A DNA stretch of 64,000 nt from Treponema vincentii (GCF_010365865.1 NZ_CP048020.1:992001-1056000); one strand, 5' to 3'; shown: positions 1 through 7,602, counted from the stretch's first letter. The notes: generated from the letters alone by a model not told the origin. Made by a program: numbers and translations.

Positions 1-777
1 GGTACGACGCCTCATTTTACGGGGCTTGAGGCGTGTGCATGGCTTCCAATACAAGAAGCTATCGACAATGCCAAAGCCCGCCGCATAAAAAACACCGAAG
101 ACGGGAAAAAAGGCGGACGGCCTGAAATACCGCAAGAAATACAGCAGGCAGTCTGTGAAGATTTAGAAGCAGGGATGACGCAAAAAGAAACCGCTGAAAA
201 ACATGGAGTATCACAACAAGTTGTATCAAAAATTAAAAAAGAGGTTTATGGTACCACGTACTATAAACCCTCGTCAAATACCACAAACCTTGATGTAGAT
301 GTAGATGTTGATGTAGATGTTGATGTTGATGTAGATGTTGATGTTAATGGTGATGGTAATGAAATAGTATCCCCGCCGGAAGAACCGGACGGGGGTGTAA
401 AGCCTTCGCCTGTTAAAAAAACACAAACAATTCCGGAACAAGCGGAGCGTTTAGCGCACCTACTCTATGACCTCCACCGGCAGGTAGATCCTCACTTCAC
501 TACCAGTCAAAAGCATATCGAGCAATGGGCGAGAGATATCGAAAAACTCAACCGTATTGATAAACGCAGCTATGAAGACATTGAAAAAGTAATCCGTTGG
601 GCTAAAACGGCGGGGAACTTCTGGTGTCCAAATATCATATCCGGTTCAAAGCTGCGAGAAAAATATCCGCAGGTATTTTTGCAAATGCAACAGCAATACA
701 CCCGCTCCCCACCGGAAGGAAAGAATAAGCGATTCGATTGCAATGTAACCGGCACTCAAGAAGAGATGCCGTTTTAA
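1..777 (+). CDS. Phage replication organiser-like protein, 5' end outside window
   Basis: The frame is open from base 1, so the start lies upstream and only about 258 residues are seen. The visible N-terminal part (EAIDNAKARRIKN, GKKGGRP) resembles phage DUF6291-type proteins. A resolvase-like helix-turn-helix follows (ETAEKHGVSQQVVSKIKKE), then an Asp-Val repeat linker, then a C-terminal helical domain with IEKLNRIDKRSYEDIEKVI and GNFWCPNIISGSKLREKY. That C-terminal pattern is typical of phage primosome organisers that bind DNA and recruit a helicase loader. The next gene is DnaC-like, which supports the role. An internal ATG at 175 exists, but the upstream frame has clear family sequence. 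Moderately sure of the role, less of the family name. Confidence 0.6.
   Translation, partial: GTTPHFTGLEACAWLPIQEAIDNAKARRIKNTEDGKKGGRPEIPQEIQQAVCEDLEAGMTQKETAEKHGVSQQVVSKIKKEVYGTTYYKPSSNTTNLDVDVDVDVDVDVDVDVDVNGDGNEIVSPPEEPDGGVKPSPVKKTQTIPEQAERLAHLLYDLHRQVDPHFTTSQKHIEQWARDIEKLNRIDKRSYEDIEKVIRWAKTAGNFWCPNIISGSKLREKYPQVFLQMQQQYTRSPPEGKNKRFDCNVTGTQEEMPF
292..351 (+). repeat. Hexanucleotide repeat coding for a Val-Asp linker
   Basis: About ten tandem units of GATGTA/GATGTT lie inside the replication gene and encode alternating Asp and Val. Unit changes of 6 bp keep the frame, so copy number could vary without breaking the protein. It sits between the HTH and the C-terminal domain and looks like a flexible linker. 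Confidence 0.85.
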
Positions 778-792
778 GCTCAAGGAGGAATT

Positions 793-1555
793 ATGCGCAC
801 ATGTGAAATAGAGCAAGCAAAAAACTATATTCCGCACTTTCGCGGCAGAGAGGAAACCTTTCACTGTGAAAAGCATGGAAATGTGCAGGTAATGCACCTA
901 GAAGGATCGACCAAGCCGCCTAAATGCCCTGTGTGTATACAGGAGCGTGAAGAACAAAAAAAGAGAGAAGAAAAACTTGAAGAGCAGCGAATAAAAGAGC
1001 TCAAAGCAATGGGCATCCGCGACAAATATTTTAACGAAAGTTTTATCACGTATGAGCCGCAAAATGAAAAAGCAGCGAAATATCTTCACGATCTTTATGA
1101 GCTTGCCAAAAAATCCGCGCGATACATTCGTGCTGATGTACGGTAATAGCGGCACGGGCAAAAGCCACCTTGCAAGCGCGGCGGTTGTGCTTAACAACGC
1201 GGAATATACAACATGGCAATTCTTAGACTTGAGAATTCGATCGACGTATAACAGCTACGCGGCAAAAAAAACAGAATACCAGATGATAATGCACTATTGC
1301 ACTATTCCGTTTCTTGTTATCGACGAAATCGAGAAAGGAAAGAACGAAGAAGCGAAAAGCAACTGCTTATCGCTTATTTGTCGTGAACGGCACGAACGCA
1401 ATCGCCCGCTCTGGCTTGCGGGTAATTGTAATTACGAGTGGGTAAAAGAAATGCTTGATAGCTCTGTAATTGATCGGCTAAAAGAAAAGGGCAAGTCGTT
1501 CAATTTCGACTGGGAAAGTTACCGACCGAAGCTACGGGAAGCGGAAGCGATTTAG
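793..1555 (+). CDS. DnaC-like helicase loader ATPase, frameshifted
   Basis: An AAA+ ATPase that would load the replicative helicase at the phage origin. The first frame (793 to about 1110) has an N-terminal Cys-containing region (CEKHG, CPVC) and a charged helix. The second frame carries Walker A (GNSGTGKSHL) and Walker B (FLVIDEIE). The two join at an A6 run near 1105-1110; removing one A gives a continuous ELAKNPRDTFVLMYGNSGTG. AAGGAGGA lies just before the ATG at 793. It follows the organiser gene, the usual order in phage replication modules. The shift is probably a homopolymer error, since both halves are otherwise intact. A real lesion cannot be excluded. Confidence 0.8.
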
Positions 1556-1575
1556 AGAGGAGGAGAAAAAATAAA

Positions 1576-1905
1576 ATGCTAACTTTTCCACTGAAAAAAG
1601 AATGGTATGAAAAAATCAAAAGCGGCGAGAAAACAATAGAGTATCGGGAAATAAAACCGTATTGGACGCGAAGGATTTCCCTCACTGTTTTAAAATATGG
1701 GGAACATCATTGGGATTTTGATAAGAAGCCACATATCTTTGATAATTTTCCTGCCCCCTGTATTTTTCGCTTAGGCTACACAAAAGAAAGGCTAGAAGCG
1801 TGGATTACAAAAATTGAGGTTGTAGACGGTAGAGATACGGATTTACACATAGATAAACCGGTGTATGCCATACATATCACTAATGTTACGGAGGTAAAAC
1901 AATGA
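1576..1905 (+). CDS. ASCH-domain-like phage protein
   Basis: A 109-residue protein with the N-terminal pattern FPLKKEWYEKIKSGEKTIEYRE seen in ASCH-domain proteins (a PUA-like RNA-binding fold). The rest (KPYWTRR, IFRLGYTKE) also fits that small family in phages. AGGAGGAG precedes the start. It overlaps the next gene by 4 bases, so the two are translationally coupled. The target is unknown. Confidence 0.6.
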   Translation: MLTFPLKKEWYEKIKSGEKTIEYREIKPYWTRRISLTVLKYGEHHWDFDKKPHIFDNFPAPCIFRLGYTKERLEAWITKIEVVDGRDTDLHIDKPVYAIHITNVTEVKQ

Positions 1906-2186
1906 CAATCGAAGAAATGAAAGCAAAAGGGTTTAAGCGGTATTCGGCGTATATCAAAAAACTGATCTATACAGAGGAAATTGAAGTATGGGCAAGGAAC
2001 ATTGAAGATGCCTATAAAATATTTGAATGTTCCGCTGATGAGATCTTTGATTCTTGCTTTGCAGACCGTGAATATACGGAAGTTCTAGGGCTGGCTGAAT
2101 GTGAAGGAGATCTTCCAATAAAAGCTGACGGACAAGGGGCGTTCGCTCGTTGTAACGAAGATTTTTACAAAAGCGAGGAGGAATAA
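1902..2186 (+). CDS. Small phage protein of unknown function
   Basis: A 94-residue acidic protein. The segment YIKKLIYTEEIEVWARNIEDAYKIFE alternates strand and helix and faintly resembles the DpnD/PcfM-type fold (beta strand followed by an EAxxIxE helix); this is only a resemblance. It starts inside the stop of the ASCH gene and is followed closely by the next gene, so it is part of the early operon. Function not recognised. Confidence 0.5.
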   Translation: MTIEEMKAKGFKRYSAYIKKLIYTEEIEVWARNIEDAYKIFECSADEIFDSCFADREYTEVLGLAECEGDLPIKADGQGAFARCNEDFYKSEEE

Positions 2187-2189
2187 ACA

Positions 2190-2660
2190 ATGGAATTTGA
2201 CAAATCGAGAGTATACACCGTGCTTAATGCGGATGAGTTACCGATTGGGAGTAAGTGTGTTTTTGCTGATACGGTAAAGGCTTTGCGCGAGGAAGTAGAA
2301 ACAGGAGACACGGTAGATGTTGTACGAAAATTCACCGGCCTATACGGATGCGTCGAAGACTACGGCGATATTCAGTTTTCTGATGGATTTTATACATATA
2401 ATTACGCCTATCTCATCGAACCGCCCGCCGAACCTAAGTACAAGCCGTTTGAAAGCATTGAAAAAGCGATGGAGGCAATAAGGAAACACGGCGGGTGGAT
2501 AAAATCAAAAACAACCCAAGGATATTTTTTAATTGGAGCTTTAAAATCAAAAAAATTTACTATTATTGGCCACGAATACTGGGAGCCTTTTTCTTTTCTG
2601 TTGGAACATTATGTTTTTGCCGACGACGGCAGCCCCTGCGGGGAATTGGTGGAGGAGTAA
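2190..2660 (+). CDS. Hypothetical early phage protein
   Basis: A 156-residue soluble protein with no recognised domain. It contains a glycine- and aromatic-rich middle (GLYGCVEDYGDIQFSDGFYT) and a second half that begins KPFESIEKAMEAIRKHGGW. GAGGAGG precedes the ATG. It starts 3 bases after the previous stop and ends 3 bases before the next start, so it belongs to the same operon. Confidence 0.5.
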   Translation: MEFDKSRVYTVLNADELPIGSKCVFADTVKALREEVETGDTVDVVRKFTGLYGCVEDYGDIQFSDGFYTYNYAYLIEPPAEPKYKPFESIEKAMEAIRKHGGWIKSKTTQGYFLIGALKSKKFTIIGHEYWEPFSFLLEHYVFADDGSPCGELVEE

Positions 2661-2663
2661 AAA

Positions 2664-2933
2664 ATGATTAAAACAGAAACAAGAATGATGCCCATAGAAG
2701 AGCAAATATATTACTGCGATTCCTGCGGTGATAAGATAGGCTCTAGCGCAGATCTAAAAATAAAACGCTGCCAAGAATTAAAAACAACATACAGGTATCG
2801 GGATTTTTTAGGTGATACCTGGGGAGAAAGAGATATGTCTTACTATCTTTGCTGTTGTTGCTTTGATGCGTTGCAAAAACATCTTGTCAAAAAACCAAAC
2901 AGTAAGAAAGGATTGAAGGATATTTTAAAATGA
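2664..2933 (+). CDS. Small Cys-rich protein, possible zinc ribbon
   Basis: An 89-residue protein with CDSC near the N-terminus and a run of Cys in YYLCCCCFDAL, so two Cys pairs could bind zinc as a treble clef or ribbon. The basic C-terminus (KKPNSKKGLKDILK) would suit nucleic-acid binding. It is preceded by GGAGGAG. Not assigned to a family. Confidence 0.5.
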   Translation: MIKTETRMMPIEEQIYYCDSCGDKIGSSADLKIKRCQELKTTYRYRDFLGDTWGERDMSYYLCCCCFDALQKHLVKKPNSKKGLKDILK

Positions 2934-3165
2934 ACAAATAAATCTAAAAACATCCTAAAAATCCGCATCGAGCATGACTATAAGGGTATGACATACAATG
3001 TTTTATCCGCTCAAAATGCATTTCATAAATCCGAAATTCCGAAGGGGTAGGCATGGGCGGCAGAAAGAAAAAATCTTAGAGCTTATCGCAGAACTTGAAA
3101 AATTTACAAACGTCGTGCAAAAGAAAAACCTTGCACGGCTACTAAAATAAAGAGGAGGTTTTTAT
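2934..3165 (+). other. Spacer with small-ORF remnants only
   Basis: No complete gene is convincing here. Two short frames look like pieces of one small protein: one with MTYNVLSAQNAFHKSEIPKG at about 2988-3048, and an offset one with KEKILELIAELEKFTNVV ending at 3150. They would need a frameshift near 3050 to join. Left as a possible decayed or mis-sequenced small gene. Confidence 0.3.
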
Positions 3166-3294
3166 ATGAAAAATATATTTGATCAATTTGTAACAATGGC
3201 ATTGATAGCATTTGCATTAGTACCACTCGCTATATGGAAGTTGGTTGATATTATTATATGGATTATAACACATATTTCTATTAGGTGGCATTAA
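3166..3294 (+). CDS. 42-residue membrane peptide
   Basis: A strong AGAGGAGG site lies 8 bases before the ATG. The product is almost wholly hydrophobic, with two membrane-spanning stretches (MALIAFALVPLAIW and LVDIIIWIITHI). Its stop directly abuts the ATG of the HNH gene, so the genes are coupled. Small phage membrane peptides can affect superinfection or lysis timing; no function can be read from the sequence. Confidence 0.6.
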   Translation: MKNIFDQFVTMALIAFALVPLAIWKLVDIIIWIITHISIRWH

Positions 3295-3666
3295 ATGAAA
3301 CTCACTAAAAAAGAACGGGAAGAAATCCGTACTATGTTTGACGGCCGGTGTGCCTATTGCGGAAAACTGCTATCCGATAGATTTTGCGTAGACCACGTAA
3401 AGCCGATTTTTAGAGGCTTGGATGAAAAACCTGCAATAGCCGGAGAGGATGTAAAGGACAATCTTTTTCCATCCTGTCAACGGTGCAATTTGCATAAGCA
3501 TACATTAACTCTTGATAAGTTTAGGGAAGCAATTAAACACCAAGTCGAAATTCTAAAGGAGAGGGATTATAACTATAAACTTGCCGCCGATTTTGGGCTG
3601 GTAAAAGAGACTGGAAATGATGTTATTTTCTGGTTTGAAAAATACAAAGGGAAGCAATATGAATAA
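3295..3666 (+). CDS. HNH endonuclease
   Basis: A 123-residue HNH nuclease. It shows the first zinc pair CAYCGKLL, the catalytic histidine region FCVDHVKPIFRG, the asparagine in DNLFPSC, and the second zinc pair CQRCNLHK. The order C..C / DH / N / C..C is that of the HNH fold, which nicks or cuts DNA with one metal ion. In phages such genes assist packaging or recombination, or are homing nucleases. It overlaps the start of the SSB gene by 8 bases. Confidence 0.85.
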   Translation: MKLTKKEREEIRTMFDGRCAYCGKLLSDRFCVDHVKPIFRGLDEKPAIAGEDVKDNLFPSCQRCNLHKHTLTLDKFREAIKHQVEILKERDYNYKLAADFGLVKETGNDVIFWFEKYKGKQYE

Positions 3667-3973
3667 CTTAAATTCATTGCTTATTGAAGGAATAGTTGGA
3701 AGTAATCCTGTTATCACCACTTCTAAAAAAGGTACACCGATTTGTATTTTCACGCTAATTTCAAAATGTACTTTTCAAGAGATGGATACTCCACAAGAAG
3801 ATACGATAGAGATGACGGTTGAGGCATGGGCGCGAGTCGCAGAAATATGCGATAAATATTGCATGAAAGGAGACTCTGTTAAAATTATCGGACGGTTGAA
3901 ACAAAATGCAACAGATAGCAAGGCTACAGTAATAGCGCATAGTATTGAGTTTAGACCGATAGTAAGAATATAA
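3659..3973 (+). CDS. ssb: Single-stranded DNA-binding protein
   Basis: A 104-residue OB-fold protein: LLIEGIVGSNPVITTSKKGTPICIFTL, then VEAWARVAEICDKYCMKGDSVKIIGRL, the standard SSB order. It lacks the usual acidic C-terminal tip, ending in FRPIVRI, so it may not recruit host partners. I chose the ATG at 3659 because GGGAAG precedes it and the OB fold starts at once; the longer frame from 3617 lies inside the HNH gene. Confidence 0.8.
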   Translation: MNNLNSLLIEGIVGSNPVITTSKKGTPICIFTLISKCTFQEMDTPQEDTIEMTVEAWARVAEICDKYCMKGDSVKIIGRLKQNATDSKATVIAHSIEFRPIVRI

Positions 3974-3997
3974 CTTAGGAAAAAGGATGGCAAATAA

Positions 3998-4327
3998 ATG
4001 AATATCGGAGATATGTTTTATCTTGAATGGCATAAACGCCGTTTAACCTTATACGATGTCGCTTGTAAAATAGGGTGTTCTGCATTGCATCTCTCTCAAA
4101 TAGAAACAGGTAGAGTATTGCCATTAAAACGCTATAGTTTATCTAAACTCTGTGAACTATATGGATTAGATAGAAATGAAATATATCGGCTTGCCTGTGA
4201 AGAAGCAGAAAAGAAACAAAAAGAAGCACAATCGCCTCAAAAACAAACAGGTTCGGTAACGTGCAAACATTCCGACCGGCTGCTTTTGGGGCGTGGGTAT
4301 GTTACGCATTTAATCAATCACGGATAA
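3998..4327 (+). CDS. XRE-family regulator with a THLINHG tail
   Basis: 109 residues. The N-terminal 65 form a helix-turn-helix of the XRE type (LTLYDVACKIGCSALHLSQIETGRVLP), a DNA-binding regulator. A basic Lys/Gln linker follows. The C-terminus SDRLLLGRGYVTHLINHG is nearly repeated at the end of the small protein at 6556-6702. It lies just upstream of a serine recombinase, which it may control. Confidence 0.75.
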   Translation: MNIGDMFYLEWHKRRLTLYDVACKIGCSALHLSQIETGRVLPLKRYSLSKLCELYGLDRNEIYRLACEEAEKKQKEAQSPQKQTGSVTCKHSDRLLLGRGYVTHLINHG

Positions 4328-4331
4328 CGCT

Positions 4332-4949
4332 ATGACATACGGATATATTAGAGTAAGCACCGATAAGCAAACACTGAAAAATCAAAAATTTGAAATTACT
4401 AATTTTTGTAAGCGTGAGAAACTACAAATAGATGGATGGATTGAAGAAACTATCAGCGGCAGCAAAAACTACAACAAGCGTAAACTGGGAGAGCTTTTAA
4501 AAGTAATCAAAAAAGATGATTTAATCATCTGTGCAGAGCTTTCACGCCTTGGACGTAATTTGTTTATGATTATGGAAATCTTAAATATCTGCATGAATAA
4601 AGAGTGCAAAGTATGGACGATTAAAGACAATTATCGTCTTGGGGATGACATACAAAGCAAGGTCTTAGCCTTTGCTTTTGGATTAAGTGCCGAAATAGAG
4701 CGTAATTTAATTAGTCAGAGGACGAAGGAAGCGCTTGCGCGCGTTAGAGCTGAGGGTAAGCAGATTGGGCGAATAAAAGGTTCGCATAATTCTTATACAA
4801 AATTGTCAGGAAAAGAAAACTATATACGCATCAAATTATCTGCCGGATGTACAAGAGCAAGTATCGCAAAAGAATTACATGTTGATAGAACAACACTATA
4901 TCGTTTCTTGAAAATACAAAATGATCAACCGGATGAGGCAATCACATGA
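4332..4949 (+). CDS. Serine recombinase, resolvase/invertase type
   Basis: 205 residues, the normal size for small resolvases and invertases. The catalytic serine is Ser9 in YGYIRVSTDKQ. The domain continues with the conserved ELSRLGRN and the long helix (EIERNLISQRTKEAL), and ends in a Hin-like helix-turn-helix (GCTRASIAKELHVDRTTLYRFL). It breaks and rejoins DNA at paired sites, through a covalent 5'-phosphoserine. The prophage also has a tyrosine integrase, so this one may invert or resolve DNA rather than integrate it. No paired inversion sites were recognised nearby. Confidence 0.9.
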   Translation: MTYGYIRVSTDKQTLKNQKFEITNFCKREKLQIDGWIEETISGSKNYNKRKLGELLKVIKKDDLIICAELSRLGRNLFMIMEILNICMNKECKVWTIKDNYRLGDDIQSKVLAFAFGLSAEIERNLISQRTKEALARVRAEGKQIGRIKGSHNSYTKLSGKENYIRIKLSAGCTRASIAKELHVDRTTLYRFLKIQNDQPDEAIT

Positions 4950-5434
4950 AAACAGACGCAAGCGTAGAAATTGTCCGATGGCAGGGCAACGAATTGACGG
5001 TACGGCTGCCCGGTGAGATTGATAAAAAGCAGATGGATTTTTATATTCAGCATCGCAGGGAGCTGTATAAGCGAAACATGAAAAAAAACAAACGCCCCTT
5101 TCATTATCCGCTTATTGAACTGCTGTTATCCGACAAGTACAAAAAACGCACCACGGGAAAAAATTCACAAAATACTAAGCTGCACGGTATGATTCGCGCC
5201 ATTGCCAACGATACGGGTAATGATTTTGAAATGGTAAAGTATGTCATAAAGCAGAAAGCAATGAATGAACTGGGCTATCCTACAATGCGCGGAGACGATG
5301 GGGAACCGGTATGGAACGCGTTATTGAATGAACCGTTTCCACAAAGTGAGGCGGATTGCACAACGGTTGAAGAAAGCCTGTTGATAGAAGCGGCGTATTT
5401 AATCGCTGCTGAAAACGGGATTGTATTAAACTGA
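4946..5434 (+). CDS. Hypothetical phage protein, recombination module
   Basis: 162 residues, overlapping the recombinase stop by 4 bases. It has a central helical part (KLHGMIRAIANDTGNDFEMVKYVIKQKAM) and an acidic C-terminus (VEESLLIEAAYLIAAENGIVL). The layout weakly recalls NinB-like phage recombination proteins, but I see no diagnostic motif. Position between a recombinase and the end of an early operon is the only other hint. Confidence 0.4.
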   Translation: MKTDASVEIVRWQGNELTVRLPGEIDKKQMDFYIQHRRELYKRNMKKNKRPFHYPLIELLLSDKYKKRTTGKNSQNTKLHGMIRAIANDTGNDFEMVKYVIKQKAMNELGYPTMRGDDGEPVWNALLNEPFPQSEADCTTVEESLLIEAAYLIAAENGIVLN

Positions 5435-5435
5435 T

Positions 5436-5465
5436 TTGCGTTACGCACCTATAACAGTAACAATA
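5436..5465 (+). promoter_or_regulatory. Phage promoter with TTGCGTTACGCACC box
   Basis: The box TTGCGTTACGCACC (5436-5449) occupies the -35 region. The -10 is weak (AACAAT/ACAATA around 5459-5465). The same box occurs at 8659, 20110 and, inverted, at 20050. It lies just upstream of the membrane protein gene at 5487. Confidence 0.5.
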
Positions 5466-5486
5466 GAAATATGAGGAGGTTTAGAC

Positions 5487-5822
5487 ATGAAAACTAAACT
5501 TATTTTTATAACCATTTTGGGACTTATTCTGTTTGGTGTGCTGTTTATGCAGTATGGACACGTTCCTTCTATTGACTGTATAGGGGCGGCGGCTATATTA
5601 GCCGGAGGGGGTGTTGCAGTCTATGACTGCATAAAACGTCAGAACAAAGCGGCATTAATACCTTTGGCAATAAGTATCGTAACATTCATCATAACAGGAT
5701 TTATACCGTTTGAAGGTTCAGTTTTAGTAGCAACTTTCGGTTTTATTGCATTGGGTTTGTACATCTACCTAACAGTTATTTTAAACCGCCGAAAGATCTC
5801 GACTGAAAAAACACTAACATAA
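5487..5822 (+). CDS. Small polytopic membrane protein
   Basis: 111 residues with about four membrane helices (IFITILGLILFGVLFM, CIGAAAILAGGGVAVYD, ALIPLAISIVTFIITGF, LVATFGFIALGLYIYLTVIL) and a short basic tail. GAGGAGG precedes the ATG. It has its own promoter and terminator, so it is a single-gene unit. Function unknown; possible lysogenic conversion gene. Confidence 0.65.
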   Translation: MKTKLIFITILGLILFGVLFMQYGHVPSIDCIGAAAILAGGGVAVYDCIKRQNKAALIPLAISIVTFIITGFIPFEGSVLVATFGFIALGLYIYLTVILNRRKISTEKTLT

Positions 5823-5828
5823 TTTACT

Positions 5829-5872
5829 GCCCCGTCGGGTTTCGTCTCCTTTTCCGGCGGGGCGTTTTTTTT
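5829..5872 (+). terminator. Rho-independent terminator
   Basis: Stem GCCCCGTCGG / CCGGCGGGGC (one G-U pair), loop of 15, then T8. It ends the membrane protein unit before the KilAC gene. Confidence 0.9.
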
Positions 5873-5889
5873 AACGAGAGGCTAAACAA

Positions 5890-6552
5890 ATGAATACAGT
5901 GTCCCTTTTTGAAAATGAAAAGTCGGCAGCAGAAAAAACAATGACGGTAAAAGAAGTCGCAGTTGTTTTAGGAGTAACGGAACGTACTGTACAGCGGCAT
6001 TTAAAAGCTATTCGAGAGAGCCTCGACAACGTTGTCGAGGTGAAAAACGGAATACAGACTTCCATTACCGAAGCGGAAGTAACATTGATTAAGAAAAAAA
6101 TAGAAACAAGCGGCCGTAATGATATAATCGTGCCGTCAGCATTACCAAAAACCAACCTTGAAAAACAGCTTTTAATCCGTCAAGCAATGCAATTACAGAA
6201 TGAAATGATTGCGGAACTGGAAGCGGAAAACGAACAGCTGAAAATTAAGAATGCCGAAGCAAAACCAAAAGTGGAGTATTACGATACGCTCATTGAGCGG
6301 GGGAACTCTACCAACATCCGCACTACTGCAAAAGAATTGGGCTTTTCTGAAAAGCAGTTTATTAAACAGTTACAGCTTGACCGGTTTTTATATCGTGATA
6401 AACACAATCAGTTATGCCCTTACGCTGAATATGTACAGAAAGGCTATTTTGAAATGAAAGAATGGCAGCACGGACAAAAGAGCGGTATACAGACGCTTAT
6501 CACTGTTGCCGGCAAACAATACTTTCTCGGTAAGTACAAAAAGGCGGCATAA
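5890..6552 (+). CDS. Phage antirepressor with KilAC domain
   Basis: 220 residues. The N-terminus has a helix-turn-helix (TVKEVAVVLGVTERTVQRHLKAI). A coiled coil follows at about 95-125 (MIAELEAENEQLKIKNAEAK). The C-terminal KilAC domain runs from about 125 to 218 (YYDTLIERGNSTNIRTTAKELG, WQHGQKSGIQTLITVAGKQYFLGKY). KilAC proteins act as antirepressors or as DNA-binding regulators of lytic growth. The gene carries a perfect 20-bp palindrome (6021-6040). Confidence 0.85.
   Translation: MNTVSLFENEKSAAEKTMTVKEVAVVLGVTERTVQRHLKAIRESLDNVVEVKNGIQTSITEAEVTLIKKKIETSGRNDIIVPSALPKTNLEKQLLIRQAMQLQNEMIAELEAENEQLKIKNAEAKPKVEYYDTLIERGNSTNIRTTAKELGFSEKQFIKQLQLDRFLYRDKHNQLCPYAEYVQKGYFEMKEWQHGQKSGIQTLITVAGKQYFLGKYKKAA
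6021..6040. repeat. Perfect 20-bp palindrome inside the KilAC gene
   Basis: CCTCGACAAC followed at once by GTTGTCGAGG, with no spacer. It codes for part of ESLDNVVEV. A dyad this perfect could be an intragenic operator or a recombinase site. The half site GTTGTCGAGG occurs again at 17779-17788. Confidence 0.7.
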
Positions 6553-6555
6553 AAG

Positions 6556-6702
6556 ATGAATAAAACAACAGAAAGCAAAACAGAAAAAGGCAAAGGAAAA
6601 CAAACGGATTCGGCGGTAGAAAAGACAGGTCTTATCCATGCTGAACGTTCGGATAGACCGCTTTTAAAAGGTCATATAACACACTTAATAAATCATGGAT
6701 AA
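6556..6702 (+). CDS. 48-residue protein with SDRPLLKGHITHLINHG tail
   Basis: A small basic protein starting 3 bases after the KilAC stop. Its first half is Lys/Thr/Gly rich and probably disordered. Its last 17 residues closely match the tail of the XRE protein at 3998-4327 and end at the same point, at the stop codon. A shared tail on two unrelated proteins suggests a common docking or targeting peptide. No annotated family recognised. Confidence 0.65.
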   Translation: MNKTTESKTEKGKGKQTDSAVEKTGLIHAERSDRPLLKGHITHLINHG

Positions 6703-6708
6703 GCAATA

Positions 6709-6984
6709 ATGACAATAAAAGAAACTCGCCTCTATGTGTTTAATCGGGCTGGTTGGAGATGCGCTGTATGCGGCAAAAAAATAGACTGGAACACGGGACA
6801 GCTTGCGCATCGAATACCAAAGACAAAGAGCAATATAAAACAATACGGATTATCCGTTATTGACCACCCGTTTAATGTACGGGCAACGTGCTCATTACGC
6901 TGTAACGCAGCGGTATTGATTGGTAATAGTTCGATAGAAAAGCAGCAGCTTATCGAAGCGATTAAAAGGGAGATAAAAGAATGA
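6709..6984 (+). CDS. HNH-type nuclease
   Basis: 91 residues: CAVCGKKIDW (first zinc pair), QLAHRIPK (general-base His), FNVRATCSLRCNAAVLIG (Asn and second Cys pair). The size and spacing fit small HNH nucleases that treat phage or competing DNA. It overlaps the next start by 4 bases. Confidence 0.7.
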   Translation: MTIKETRLYVFNRAGWRCAVCGKKIDWNTGQLAHRIPKTKSNIKQYGLSVIDHPFNVRATCSLRCNAAVLIGNSSIEKQQLIEAIKREIKE

Positions 6985-7202
6985 GCAGAACAAAGGGATG
7001 TCTAAACAGTATGAAAACCGATACAGTGCGTATTGTCAATCTTTTAAAAACAGCTGTGCCCGATGGTCTTACAAGTGAAAATATTCGAGCAGAATTGAAA
7101 ATCAGTACAAAACAATTCCATTTGGCATTATATATGCTGCGTAATGCGCCTATAGGATACGACAGAGAAATCGACAATAAATACTACTGGGTTGGAAGAT
7201 AA
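6981..7202 (+). CDS. Small winged-helix-like protein
   Basis: 73 residues. The pattern VRIVNLLKTAVPDGLTSENIRAELKISTKQFHLALYML followed by a strand pair (IDNKYYWVG) looks like a winged helix-turn-helix. It probably binds DNA; target unknown. It is coupled to the HNH gene upstream and lies 2 bases from the DUF1064 gene. Confidence 0.5.
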   Translation: MSRTKGCLNSMKTDTVRIVNLLKTAVPDGLTSENIRAELKISTKQFHLALYMLRNAPIGYDREIDNKYYWVGR

Positions 7203-7204
7203 AA

Positions 7205-7549
7205 ATGTTTCGTAAACCGCACAAATACAATGTTGTAAGCAAAGAACGCCGAACAGCCGACGGCATCACGTTTGACAGTATGGCAGAGATGAATCGATAT
7301 CGTGAGTTGAAAATGCTTGAAAAATCCGGCGTAATAGCAAGCCTTGAGCTACAGCCGAAATTCTTACTTATTCCGAAAACCGAAAAAGGCGGCAGGGCGG
7401 TTTACTACAAAGCTGACTTCAAATACGTCAAAAACGGCAAAACCGTATACGAAGATGTAAAAGGCGTAAAGACTGAAGTATACAAACTCAAGAAAAAACT
7501 GCTATTCTACAAATATCCTGATATTTGCTTTTTTGAAAATAAAGTGTGA
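7205..7549 (+). CDS. DUF1064 phage protein, predicted nuclease fold
   Basis: 114 residues with the family signature: FDSMAEMNRYRELKMLEKSG, then LELQPKF, YYKADFKYV and YEDVKGVKTEVYKLKKKLL. The E, D and ExxK-like positions fit the restriction-endonuclease-like fold proposed for this family. Found in phage replication modules, perhaps in recombination-intermediate processing. Confidence 0.8.
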   Translation: MFRKPHKYNVVSKERRTADGITFDSMAEMNRYRELKMLEKSGVIASLELQPKFLLIPKTEKGGRAVYYKADFKYVKNGKTVYEDVKGVKTEVYKLKKKLLFYKYPDICFFENKV

Positions 7550-7566
7550 GAAAAGATTAGAAACAC

Positions 7567-7596
7567 TTGACAATATGCGCATAAAATAAGTATAAT
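7567..7596 (+). promoter_or_regulatory. Sigma-70-type promoter of hicAB
   Basis: TTGACA (7567-7572), 18-bp spacer, TATAAT (7591-7596): both hexamers match consensus exactly. The expected start point, six or seven bases downstream, falls on the A of the HicA ATG at 7603. No ribosome-binding site can fit, so the message is probably leaderless. Confidence 0.85.
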
Positions 7597-7602
7597 ATTA
7601 GT

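Noticed and set aside
4297-4310. Fifth copy of the TTGYGTTACGYAYC box (GTATGTTACGCATT)
   Set aside because: It is inside the XRE coding sequence, encodes the conserved VTHL peptide, and has no -10 at the right distance.
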